Under the pieces are notes generated by a model. The model made no database searches and was not told the origin of the DNA. It saw only the letters and a list, made by a program, of their open reading frames with translations. Source: Streptomyces sp. WAC05374 (GTDB taxonomy: Bacteria > Actinomycetota > Actinomycetes > Streptomycetales > Streptomycetaceae). From it: a stretch of 64,000 nucleotides of DNA. Positions 8,175 through 15,564 of the stretch are shown in pieces. Each line of letters opens with the position of its first letter. The first letter of the stretch is position 1. The position numbers and the translations under genes are program-made. The stretch spans positions 124,001-188,000 of the forward strand of contig NZ_SMNQ01000013.1 of the NCBI RefSeq assembly GCF_004353505.1. The letters run 5' to 3'.

Positions 8175-8878
8175 GGCTCACCGCCCAGCAGCCGCAGCGC
8201 GTTGCCGCCCGCGACGAGCGCCGCGTCCCGCGCCGGCAGGTCCAGGATGTCCAGCAGGTACCGGGGCCCGGCGTCGTCCGTGTCCGGTGCGCCCGTCCCG
8301 AACAGCACCCGGTGGGCGCCGTACCGCCCGGCGATCCACTCCACCTGGCGGTGGCCGCAGAGCGTGGAGGTGTCGACGTACAGCCAGGGGTGGGTCTCCA
8401 GCAGCTCGGCGAGGTCGCGCAGGGCGCGGTAACCGGTGCCGGTGAGGACCGTGCGCGGGGCGGGCCCGGTGGCGGCCAGTCCGTGCACCTCGGCGGCGGT
8501 CACCTCGTCCCACGCCAGCAGCACGGCCGTCCCGGCCGCCGCCAGCGCGGTGAGCAGTGCGCGGGCGTGCGGCCCGGTCGGGGACCAGCCGTGCAGCCGG
8601 GGGCACAGGCGCACCAGCGGGGCGGCGCCGTCCCACGGGCCGGTGCCGAGCGGGCCGGGCACGAGGACGGGCACGGGACGCAGCCGGCGGTCGGCGATGA
8701 GGTCCAGCCGTTCGTTCCCGTCGCGCGGGTCGCCGTGGACGGCGTACGTGTGGCTCACGCAGGCCGTGTCGATGCGCAGCCGGTCCAGCTCGCCGAGGAG
8801 GCCGGTCTCGTCGCGGCTGGGGACGTCGTCGTGGGGGAGGGGGCCGAGGGCGCGATTGATGTCGATGACCGTGGTCAT
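8171..8878 (-). CDS. Degenerate amidohydrolase-fold protein (metal ligands lost)
   Basis: 235 residues; the ATG at 8878 overlaps the permease stop (ATGA). The opening MTTVIDINRALGPLP aligns with the VIDAHGHIG start of the neighbouring enzyme but has NRA where HxH should be. The C-terminal FGTGAPDTDD has glycine in place of the metal-binding aspartate of FG(S/T)D. The rest keeps the fold, including CVSHTYAVHGDPRDGNERL, similar to the sister CVSHLLAVGPDARAGN. It is likely a structural or regulatory partner of the 7410-8174 enzyme. The same intact/degenerate pairing occurs at 593-2109. Confidence 0.8.
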   Translation of the reverse strand: MTTVIDINRALGPLPHDDVPSRDETGLLGELDRLRIDTACVSHTYAVHGDPRDGNERLDLIADRRLRPVPVLVPGPLGTGPWDGAAPLVRLCPRLHGWSPTGPHARALLTALAAAGTAVLLAWDEVTAAEVHGLAATGPAPRTVLTGTGYRALRDLAELLETHPWLYVDTSTLCGHRQVEWIAGRYGAHRVLFGTGAPDTDDAGPRYLLDILDLPARDAALVAGGNALRLLGGEP

Positions 8879-9678
8879 GACTTGAGGCCGCTGGTGGCGA
8901 TGGAGTCGGTGAGGTACCGCTGGAGGAGGCCGAAGACCAGCAGGCACGGGATCACGGTGATGGTGGCCCCGGCCATGATCTGGTTGATCGTCACGTTCTC
9001 GCCCTCGAGGGTGGCGAGCCCGACCGTGAGCGTCCGCATGGCCTCCGACTGGCCGATGACGAGCGGCCACAGGAAGTCGTTCCAGTGCCAGAGGAAGACG
9101 AAGACGCCGAGCGTCGCGAGCACCGGCCGGATCAGGGGCAGCACGACGGTGGTGAAGACCCGCCACTCCGACGCCCCGTCGATCTTCGCCGCCTCGAACA
9201 GCTCGTCGGGGAGCTGCACGATGAACTGGCGCATCAGGAACACTGCCTGCGAATTGGCGAGGGTGGGCACGATCAGTCCCCAGTACGTGTCCACGCCCCC
9301 CATCTCGGAGACGAGGATGTAGTACGGGATGAGGGTCGCCTGGAACGGCACCATGAGGGTCGCCAGGAACGACCAGAACAGCACCTCGCGCCCCGGGAAG
9401 CGCTTCTTGGCGAACGCGTACCCGGCCATCGACGCGAACAGCAGGATGAGCAGCACCGACACCAGTGAGTAGATCAGCGAGTTCAGCGCCCAGCGGGTGA
9501 TGTCGGCGCTCTGGAGTACCTCGGTGAAGTTGTGCAGCGTGGCACGGGTGACGTCGAACGCGCCCGGCAGGGTGCGGCCGCCGGGCGGCGCGAACGCCAC
9601 CAGCACCATGACGACGAAGGGGGTGACGGTCACGAACGCGACCAGGACCAGCAGGACCGGCAGCCTCAGCCGCGCCAT
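8875..9678 (-). CDS. Carbohydrate ABC transporter permease, MalG type
   Basis: 267 residues with about six membrane segments. It shows the binding-protein-dependent transport EAA loop (DELFEAAKIDGASEWRVFTTVVLPLIRP) and the NDFLWPLV segment typical of MalG-like CUT1 permeases. The ATG overlaps the TGA of the partner permease (TGATG). It should form the membrane pore together with 9678-10754, fed by the lipoprotein at 10751-12016. No ATPase gene is present; streptomycetes usually supply the shared ATPase MsiK to such importers. Confidence 0.93.
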   Translation of the reverse strand: MARLRLPVLLVLVAFVTVTPFVVMVLVAFAPPGGRTLPGAFDVTRATLHNFTEVLQSADITRWALNSLIYSLVSVLLILLFASMAGYAFAKKRFPGREVLFWSFLATLMVPFQATLIPYYILVSEMGGVDTYWGLIVPTLANSQAVFLMRQFIVQLPDELFEAAKIDGASEWRVFTTVVLPLIRPVLATLGVFVFLWHWNDFLWPLVIGQSEAMRTLTVGLATLEGENVTINQIMAGATITVIPCLLVFGLLQRYLTDSIATSGLKS

Positions 9679-10754
9679 CAGTCCTCCTCCCTTCCGATGA
9701 GCCGGCGCTGAATCAGCGAGAAGACGAGGACGACCAGGAAGAGGACCAGGCCCACCGCGCTCGCGTAACCGAAGTCGAAGAACTTGAAGCCCGCGTCGTA
9801 CAGGAAGTACACGAGGGAGTAGCTGGCCCGTACGGGGCCGCCGGCGGTCATCACGTACATCGCGTCGAAGACCTGGAACGCCTGGATGGCCTCGATGACG
9901 AGCACGAAGAACAGCACCGGCCGGAGCAGGGGGAGCGTCACCCAGCGGAAGCGCTGCCAGGCGCCCGCGCCGTCGATGGTGGCCGCCTCGGCGACCTCGC
10001 GCGGGATGGACTGGAGCCCGGCCAGGAGGATGAGCATCGAGTAGCCGAAGCCCTTCCAGGCGGAGGCGGCGGCGATGGAGGGCAGGACCAGGGACTCGTC
10101 GCCGAGGAAGTCGACGGGGCCGGTGCCGAGGGCACCGAGGGCCGCGTTGAGCAGCCCGTCCTCCACCTCGTAGATCCATTTCCAGATGACGGCGGCCAGC
10201 ACGATGCTGGTCACGTAGGGGAGGAAGAACAGGCCCCGGAAGAACCCGCGCAGCCAGAGCGTGCGGTGCAGCAGCACGGCCGTGCCGAGCGCGAGCAGGA
10301 CGGTCATCGGCACGTACAGCGCGGTGTAGACCGCGGTGACGCCGAGGCTCTCCCAGAACAGGTCGTCCTGGAGGAGCCGGGTGTAGTTGGCGGCGCCGAT
10401 GAAGTCCCACTCGCCGCTGAGCCGGTAGTCGGTGAGGGACAGGAACGCGGCCCCGAGGGTCGGCCCGAACCGGAAGACGAGGAACAGCGCCAGCATCGGT
10501 GCCACGAACGCCAGCCCGACCCACGCCTCCCGCCGCCGCGCGGGGCCGGGCCGCCGCCCCGGCCCCGCCGGCGGCCCGCCCGTCCGCGTGCCGGTGGTGA
10601 CCGGCCCGGGCGGCACGCCGGCGGACGGCACGCCGCCCGGTGCCGGGGCGCCCGGGGACGTGCCGTGTCCGGTGGCGTGCGGCGGTCCGGGCGCGGCGGG
10701 CTCGGAGGGCTCCGGCTCGTCGGGGGACGCCTCGCGGGGCTCTACTTTGCTCAA
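9678..10754 (-). CDS. Carbohydrate ABC transporter permease, MalF type
   Basis: 358 residues. A proline- and alanine-rich cytoplasmic N-terminus of about 75 residues precedes the first membrane segment (AWVGLAFVAPMLALFLVF). The EAA loop reads EVAEAATIDGAGAWQRFRWVTLPLLRP. The ATG overlaps the binding-protein stop by 4 nt and the stop overlaps the MalG-type partner. It is a CUT1-family sugar permease. The unusually long, low-complexity N-terminal extension may be partly disordered. Confidence 0.92.
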   Translation of the reverse strand: MSKVEPREASPDEPEPSEPAAPGPPHATGHGTSPGAPAPGGVPSAGVPPGPVTTGTRTGGPPAGPGRRPGPARRREAWVGLAFVAPMLALFLVFRFGPTLGAAFLSLTDYRLSGEWDFIGAANYTRLLQDDLFWESLGVTAVYTALYVPMTVLLALGTAVLLHRTLWLRGFFRGLFFLPYVTSIVLAAVIWKWIYEVEDGLLNAALGALGTGPVDFLGDESLVLPSIAAASAWKGFGYSMLILLAGLQSIPREVAEAATIDGAGAWQRFRWVTLPLLRPVLFFVLVIEAIQAFQVFDAMYVMTAGGPVRASYSLVYFLYDAGFKFFDFGYASAVGLVLFLVVLVFSLIQRRLIGREED

Positions 10755-12016
10755 CGCTGCCGCGCCAGCAGGTCGTCGCCCTCCTTGGCCGCTGCCTCCA
10801 GCGCCTGCTCGGGTGTCTTCTTGCCGGTGAGCGCCGCCTGGATCTCCGGCGTGATGAGCGCCATGAGCTGGCGGGCGGCCGGGTGCGGCTCACCGGGGAA
10901 GGTATGGGCCAGGGCCGCCTCGTACTGCTTGGCGAAGGGACCCTCGTGGGGGACGGTCACGTCCGTGCGCGGGGAGAAGAACCCGCCCGCCTTGCCCATG
11001 GACGCGATCTGCGCGGGCTCGGTCATGAAGCCGACGAACTTCTCCGCGCCGTCCAGGTTCTTCGTCCTGGCGTTGATGCCGAGGCCGCCCGGCATGCCGA
11101 AGCAGACCTGTTTCCTGGGCCCGGCGAGGGCGGGGCCGACGATCGCGTTGCCCTTCCCCCAGGTCTGCTCGGCGAGGGCGGCGTCGGAGGGCGTGTTGGT
11201 GTACCCCATCGCCACCTGCTCCTTGCCGAGCGCCTGGTCGGTGAAGAGGTTGGCGTTGGTGAGCGCGGACCGGGGCACGGCGCCGCCCTTGTAGAGGTCG
11301 ACGAGGAAGGTGAGCGCCTCGACCCCCTCGGGGCTGTTGAACGCGGTCTTCTTGCCGCTCTCGTCGAACACCCGGCCGCCCGCCTGCCACAGCAGCGGGT
11401 AGAAGCTCATGTTCAGCGAGGCCTCGTTGCTCGCCGAGTAGTCGAGGGTGGCGACCCCGGCCTGCTTGAGTCTGGGCGCGGCGGCCCGCAGCGCGTCCCA
11501 GGTGGCGGGCGGTTCCTTTATCCCCGCCTTGTCCAGCAGCTTCTTGTTGTAGAGCGTGCTGGTGACGGTGTGGTAGATCGGCGCCGCGTAGACCTTGCCG
11601 TCCTGCGTCATGGCGTCGAGGGCGGCCGGCCGGAACGCGGCCCGGGACTTCTCGATGGCCCGGTCGACGGGCTGGACCGCGCCGTTCGCCTGGTACTGGG
11701 GGATCTGGTCGGGGCCCAGCAGCACCACGTCGGGACCCTTGCCGCTGCCGAAGGCGGTGGCCAGCTTCTGGTCGCGGTTCTCCCAGGGCAGTTGCTCGAT
11801 GGTGAGGTCGAGGTCCTTGTGGGCGGCCTCGAAGCCCTTCTCGATGCCGTCCCAGTAGGCGGTATTGGCCTTCGGATCCATGATCACCGGGTACATCCAG
11901 ACGGTGACCTTGTTCGACCCCGAGCCGCTGTCACCGCTGTTGCACCCGGCCGCGGTGAGCGCGGTGAGGGTGAGGAGTGCGAGAGGAACGGTGGCGCGCT
12001 TGAACCCTGTCTTCAT
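10751..12016 (-). CDS. Sugar ABC transporter substrate-binding lipoprotein
   Basis: 421 residues with a lipoprotein signal: positive MKTGFKR, hydrophobic core, and lipobox TAAGC with the modified cysteine at residue 25. The remainder is a family-1 extracellular solute-binding protein (VTVWMYPVIMDP..., GKGPDVVLLGPDQIPQYQANGAVQPVD). It is the first gene of a six-gene operon with two permeases, two amidohydrolase-fold proteins and an aminotransferase, all overlapping. A promoter with an operator over its -10 lies just upstream. The ligand is probably a sugar, aminosugar or cyclitol derivative. Confidence 0.93.
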   Translation of the reverse strand: MKTGFKRATVPLALLTLTALTAAGCNSGDSGSGSNKVTVWMYPVIMDPKANTAYWDGIEKGFEAAHKDLDLTIEQLPWENRDQKLATAFGSGKGPDVVLLGPDQIPQYQANGAVQPVDRAIEKSRAAFRPAALDAMTQDGKVYAAPIYHTVTSTLYNKKLLDKAGIKEPPATWDALRAAAPRLKQAGVATLDYSASNEASLNMSFYPLLWQAGGRVFDESGKKTAFNSPEGVEALTFLVDLYKGGAVPRSALTNANLFTDQALGKEQVAMGYTNTPSDAALAEQTWGKGNAIVGPALAGPRKQVCFGMPGGLGINARTKNLDGAEKFVGFMTEPAQIASMGKAGGFFSPRTDVTVPHEGPFAKQYEAALAHTFPGEPHPAARQLMALITPEIQAALTGKKTPEQALEAAAKEGDDLLARQR

Positions 12017-12052
12017 GCTGGGCCTCCGGAAGGCCTGTCAAAACCTGGACAG

Positions 12053-12096
12053 TTTCGGCCTGGGCCGAAAGTACTTGTGCTGTTTTGCACTGTCAA
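12053..12096 (-). promoter_or_regulatory. Promoter with overlapping operator for the importer operon
   Basis: Read on the minus strand there is TTGACA (12096-12091), a 17-bp spacer and TACTTT (12073-12068). An inverted repeat TTTCGGCC-TG-GGCCGAAA spans 12053-12070, covering the -10 and the expected start point, as in a repressor site. The binding-protein gene starts at 12016. A weaker CTGTC-N8-GACAG repeat lies at 12035-12052. The remainder of the 318-bp gap up to 12334 shows nothing else I recognise. Confidence 0.65.
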
Positions 12097-12334
12097 TGCT
12101 GCGCGGCCGTGCCGTCCGCAGCCACCCGGCAGGCCACCGCGATGGCCCTGGAGCCGGCCCCCCACTCGTTCGGACGACACGTCAGCCGACCGGTGGGACA
12201 AGCGGACGGACGGACCGTCAGAGCGGGCCGGCGACCACCGCCGGAGCGTGGACGCGACCGGGCGCCGGTGTCCGGTTCGGCACCACCCCGTGTCGCAGTT
12301 GGGCCGAACGGGTGAGGCGGGCGAGGATAGGCGT

Positions 12335-12733
12335 ATGAGTAGGTACGAGAGGTACGACGTCACCGACGAACAGTGGGAGGGCCTGGCGCAGGTCGTCCCG
12401 CTGCGGGGGCGCAACGAGTGGCCGTCCAGGGTCGACCACAGCACGATCCCGCAGGACTACGAGGCCGCCGAACAGCGCCGCATGGTCGTCCTGCGGGTCC
12501 AGGTCTTCGCCGACGCGCGTGAGGTCGCCGAATACCTCATCGCGCAGGTCCCGGTGCTGCTGGACCTCACCGCCGCCGACACGGACGTCGCCAAGCGCAT
12601 CCTCGACTTCGCCAGCGGCGTCGTCTTCGGCCTCGGCAGCGGGATGCACCGCGTCGACCGGAACGTCTTCCTGCTGGCCCCGGCCGGCACGGAGGTCGAG
12701 GGCGCCGCCGCAGCGGCGGTTCCGCATTCCTAG
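12335..12733 (+). CDS. SepF-like cell division protein (DUF552 family)
   Basis: 132 residues. The C-terminal 80 residues match the SepF fold: RMVVLRVQVFADAREVAEYLIAQVPVLLDLT, then AKRILDFASGVVFGLGSGMHRV and VFLLAPAGTEV. SepF proteins bind FtsZ and help tether the division ring to the membrane. Streptomyces has one main sepF beside ftsZ and shorter SepF-like paralogues (SflA, SflB). This one stands alone, away from division genes, and lacks the N-terminal amphipathic helix and long linker of the main protein. It is therefore probably an Sfl-type paralogue that modulates septation; it could be SflB by gene neighbourhood. Confidence 0.85.
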   Translation: MSRYERYDVTDEQWEGLAQVVPLRGRNEWPSRVDHSTIPQDYEAAEQRRMVVLRVQVFADAREVAEYLIAQVPVLLDLTAADTDVAKRILDFASGVVFGLGSGMHRVDRNVFLLAPAGTEVEGAAAAAVPHS

Positions 12734-12807
12734 GCGGTTCCCTCGTTCGTAGGAAGGCTGTTCGGCCGGAACGGTTCAGCATCTGGGGCCCCTCATACGG
12801 TCCGAGC

Positions 12808-13986
12808 ATGCCTGCAACCCGCCCCGCGCCCTCCTCGCCGCCCTCCGCCGCGCCGCCCCGCCCCACCGTCACGGAACTCCGGCTGTCCGCCTACAAGTCG
12901 CACCGTGGCGCCGCCTTCCGGCTCGCGCCGGTGACGCTCTTCGCCGGGGCGAGCGGCACCGGCAAATCCAGTGCGTTAGAGGCGTACGAAGCGCTCGCGA
13001 TGCTCGGGGCGGGCGCCCCGCTCGCCGGTGCCTTCCCCGACCCGGTCGGATGCGTGCCCGAGCGTGCGGAGGCCGACGCGGAGGGGCGGCGGGGCTTCCG
13101 GATCGGCTGCACCGTGGACGGCCCGGCCGGACCCGTCCGCCTGGACCTCGCTGTCCAGGCCGAGCCGGAGCTGCGGGTCGTGGGCGAGCGGCTGACGGGC
13201 GGCGACGGGCGGACGCTGCTCACCACGGCACTGCGCGACCCGGGCCGCCGCACCGTGCAGGCCGAATGGCACACCGCCGGGTCGGTACCGGTCACCCGGG
13301 CACCGCTCCCGGGCGACCGGCTCGGTACGGCGCTGCTGCCGCTGCGGGTGGCGGGCAAGACGGAGGGGCAGCGCCGGGTGCTCGCCGCCGCCGAGCAGGT
13401 CGTCGTGGCGCTCCGGTCGGTCTTCCCCTGCGACCCGCAGCCGCAGCGGATGCGCGGCCCCGTGCCGGCGGGCGACGGACGGCTGCGGCGCGGCTGCGAC
13501 AACCTCGCGGAGGTGCTCCACCGCACGCGCACCGGCTGCCCGCGCAGGCACGCCCGGCTGGCCGCGGTCGCCCGGGCGGGCTGCGCCGGACCGGTGCGCG
13601 ACCTGGGCGTCGAGGAACTGGCCGACGGAACGGTACGGGCGGTGCTGGGCCGTGGCACGGAGGGCGGCGCGCCGGCGGGAACGCCCGTCGGACGGCTCGG
13701 CGAGGGCGAACTGCGCTACCTGGCGCTCGCACTGGTGCTGCTCACCGGGCCGGGCGTGCTGGCCATGGACCCGGCGGCGGAGGTGCCCCACGCCATGCAG
13801 ACCCTCACCGTGCTCGCCGACGGCTTCGACCGCGCCCTGGACCGGCGCCAGACCCGCGAACTGGCGGGGCTGGCCGCGCAGATCTGCGCCGAGGGACACA
13901 TCAGGCTGGTCGGGACGGTCGGCGAGGCGGGGGCGAGGGCCGCCCGCGGGCGCGCCGGGGTGACGGTGGTAGACCTGAACCCGTGA
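12808..13986 (+). CDS. P-loop ATPase (AAA/RecF-SMC-like), contains a TTA codon
   Basis: 392 residues. After a proline- and serine-rich N-terminus comes LRLSAYKSHRGAAFRLAPVTLFAGASGTGKSS, with a Walker A motif at residues 47-55. A LSGGE-like signature is replaced by LGEGELRYLALALVLL, and a Walker-B-like VLAMDPAAEVP follows. This is the layout of the single-domain ATPases related to OLD/RecF. The stop overlaps the start of a MazG-family gene (GTGA), so the two are co-translated. Codon 57 (12976-12978) is TTA, so translation should need the bldA tRNA and be linked to development. No nuclease domain is visible; function unknown. Confidence 0.8.
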   Translation: MPATRPAPSSPPSAAPPRPTVTELRLSAYKSHRGAAFRLAPVTLFAGASGTGKSSALEAYEALAMLGAGAPLAGAFPDPVGCVPERAEADAEGRRGFRIGCTVDGPAGPVRLDLAVQAEPELRVVGERLTGGDGRTLLTTALRDPGRRTVQAEWHTAGSVPVTRAPLPGDRLGTALLPLRVAGKTEGQRRVLAAAEQVVVALRSVFPCDPQPQRMRGPVPAGDGRLRRGCDNLAEVLHRTRTGCPRRHARLAAVARAGCAGPVRDLGVEELADGTVRAVLGRGTEGGAPAGTPVGRLGEGELRYLALALVLLTGPGVLAMDPAAEVPHAMQTLTVLADGFDRALDRRQTRELAGLAAQICAEGHIRLVGTVGEAGARAARGRAGVTVVDLNP

Positions 13987-14363
13987 CGGAACTGGATGTG
14001 CAGGGATTGCAGCGCAGGCTCGCCGAGTTCGCGGCCTCGCGGGAGTGGCAGCCGTACCACACGCCGAAGAACCTGGCGGCGGCGCTGAGCGTCGAGGCGG
14101 CCGAACTGCTGGAGATCTTCCAGTGGTTGACGCCCGAGGAGGCCGACCGGGTGATGGAGGACCCCGGGACGGCGCACCGGGTGGCGGACGAGGTGGCCGA
14201 CGTGCTCGCCTACCTGCTCCAGTTCTGCACGGTCCTGGGCGTCGATCCGCTGGTCGCGCTCGCCGCCAAGATCGACCGCAACGAGCTGCGGTTCCCCGTC
14301 GGACGGCCGCCGGGACGGTCCGCGAGGGCGGCACGGCAACCGGATCGTCACTCTACGGAGTGA
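13983..14363 (+). CDS. MazG-like nucleotide pyrophosphohydrolase
   Basis: 126 residues from a GTG that overlaps the ATPase stop. It shows the MazG/dCTPase helical core: LQRRLAEFAASREWQPYHTPKNLAAALSVEAAELLEIFQWL, with the EAAELLE metal-binding glutamates, then DEVADVLAYLLQFC as the second ExxD-type motif. Members hydrolyse non-canonical or excess NTPs to NMPs. The basic tail (residues 105-126) is not conserved-looking. Coupled translation with the ATPase suggests a joint role in nucleotide-pool control or stress. Confidence 0.88.
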   Translation: MTELDVQGLQRRLAEFAASREWQPYHTPKNLAAALSVEAAELLEIFQWLTPEEADRVMEDPGTAHRVADEVADVLAYLLQFCTVLGVDPLVALAAKIDRNELRFPVGRPPGRSARAARQPDRHSTE

Positions 14364-14426
14364 TCAACTTAAGCACGCTGAGCTTCCTGTCCACAGATTT
14401 CCGAATTCCCCTGGCTTTTGGGTCCG

Positions 14427-14456
14427 TTCGCCTTCACTCTGGGTAGTGAGTATATG
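14427..14456 (+). promoter_or_regulatory. Probable promoter of the 14489 gene with internal inverted repeat
   Basis: TTCGCC at 14427-14432, an 18-bp spacer, and TATATG at 14451-14456. The spacer holds the inverted repeat TCACT-N6-AGTGA (14434-14449). The downstream ATG is at 14489 behind a G-rich ribosome site. Confidence 0.4.
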
Positions 14457-14488
14457 GGCGGACAGTCGTACGAACGGGGGCGGCGTAC

Positions 14489-14959
14489 ATGGAAGCGGAG
14501 CGGCTCATCGCGACCGGCCGGCGCGCCCTGGCGGACAGCCGGGTGGCCTGGGACATCGTGGCGGAAGCCTGGCAGGCGCAGATGCTCGCCCAGGCGATCG
14601 GCAGCCACCTGGCACAGACCGGTCCGCCGGAGCTGAGGGGCGAGGCGCGCAGCCTGAGCGAGACGGGCAGCAGGGGCGGGGCACTGCCGGACCATCCGGC
14701 GCGGGCGCTGCGCCTCACGGCGGTAGCCGACGTGCGGGTGGCGTTACTGGGCCTGGGCGCGCTGCTGGGCGAGGTGGGGATCGCACTCGTCGGTGTCGCC
14801 TGCGCCACCGACGAGGAGGGCTTGTACTGGCAGTGCATCGAAGCGATCGACGCCGCCGACGAGGCCGGCGACCGGGTCCGCGTGATGCTCCGCCGCCTCG
14901 CGGTCCGCGAGCGCGCCAGACCCCCCGACCCGGCCGACTCGTCGGCGACCTCCCCCTGA
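14489..14959 (+). CDS. Hypothetical protein, TTA-containing, streptomycete-type
   Basis: 156 residues, alanine- and leucine-rich, predicted mostly helical (MEAERLIATGRRALADSRVAWDIVAEAWQAQML...). I recognise no domain for certain; it resembles small actinomycete DUF proteins of the DUF6099 kind. Two hydrophobic helices around residues 78-103 (VRVALLGLGALLGEVGIALVGVACA) could pack in a bundle or touch the membrane. Codon 86 (14744-14746) is TTA, predicting bldA-dependent translation. It has its own promoter-like sequence and ends before a terminator-like repeat at 15057. Confidence 0.75.
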   Translation: MEAERLIATGRRALADSRVAWDIVAEAWQAQMLAQAIGSHLAQTGPPELRGEARSLSETGSRGGALPDHPARALRLTAVADVRVALLGLGALLGEVGIALVGVACATDEEGLYWQCIEAIDAADEAGDRVRVMLRRLAVRERARPPDPADSSATSP

Positions 14960-15056
14960 TCCGGTCGGAGCCACGGCGATACGACGACACGGAGACACAT
15001 CGACACGGAAGCGCTGAACCATCACACGCCCGGCCCGGCGGGAGCCGGTGACCCGG

Positions 15057-15092
15057 CGGAGTCCGGCCCGGCGGCGGGTGGACCGGACTCCG
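15057..15092. terminator. Hairpin between convergent genes, likely bidirectional terminator
   Basis: Ten-base arms CGGAGTCCGG (15057-15066) and CCGGACTCCG (15083-15092) flank a 16-nt loop. They lie between the plus-strand gene ending at 14959 and the minus-strand gene ending at 15099. No U-tract, as is common in Streptomyces. Confidence 0.55.
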
Positions 15093-15098
15093 GTGGGC

Positions 15099-15326
15099 TC
15101 ACGCGGTGATCGGGTCCGTGCCGGCGCCGGTGCCGGCACCGGCGTCCGTGGCGGGAGGGGTGCGGGGGGCGGAGTCGGGGGACGGGAGGCGGTCGGCCGA
15201 GGACTGGAGGTCGGCGTCGAGCTGGGACAGGTCGGCGGTCAGCGCCGCCATCAACTCCTCCATCTGCTCCAGCAGACCCTTCGGCTGCTCCGGCGCGGCC
15301 TGTTCGGGCACGGCTTCCTGGGACAT
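15099..15326 (-). CDS. Small acidic hypothetical protein
   Basis: 75 residues, with a strong GAGGAGG ribosome site seven bases before the ATG at 15326. The middle (GLLEQMEELMAALTADLSQLDADLQSSADRL) forms one amphipathic, probably coiled-coil helix. The tail is rich in proline, threonine and glycine. It is acidic and has no signal peptide or membrane segment. No domain recognised. The good ribosome site and helical periodicity support a real gene. Confidence 0.6.
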   Translation of the reverse strand: MSQEAVPEQAAPEQPKGLLEQMEELMAALTADLSQLDADLQSSADRLPSPDSAPRTPPATDAGAGTGAGTDPITA

Positions 15327-15564
15327 GGCGGCCTCCTCGGCCCAGGCCCTCCCCGACGGGGGAGGGCGGCAAGAGAGAACGACGCACCGACATCCGCCGC
15401 CGGCGCGCGGGCCGGGCGGTCCGGCTCCGCCCGAGCCAACGATGGGTACCGGCCGGGGGTCACTGGCCGGGGCGGGCGGGGCGCGCCGGGATGATGATGT
15501 TCACCCGGCAGGGAGAGGGAGGTTGACGGTCGTTCGACGGTGCGCGATGGAGCAGGATGGAGGC

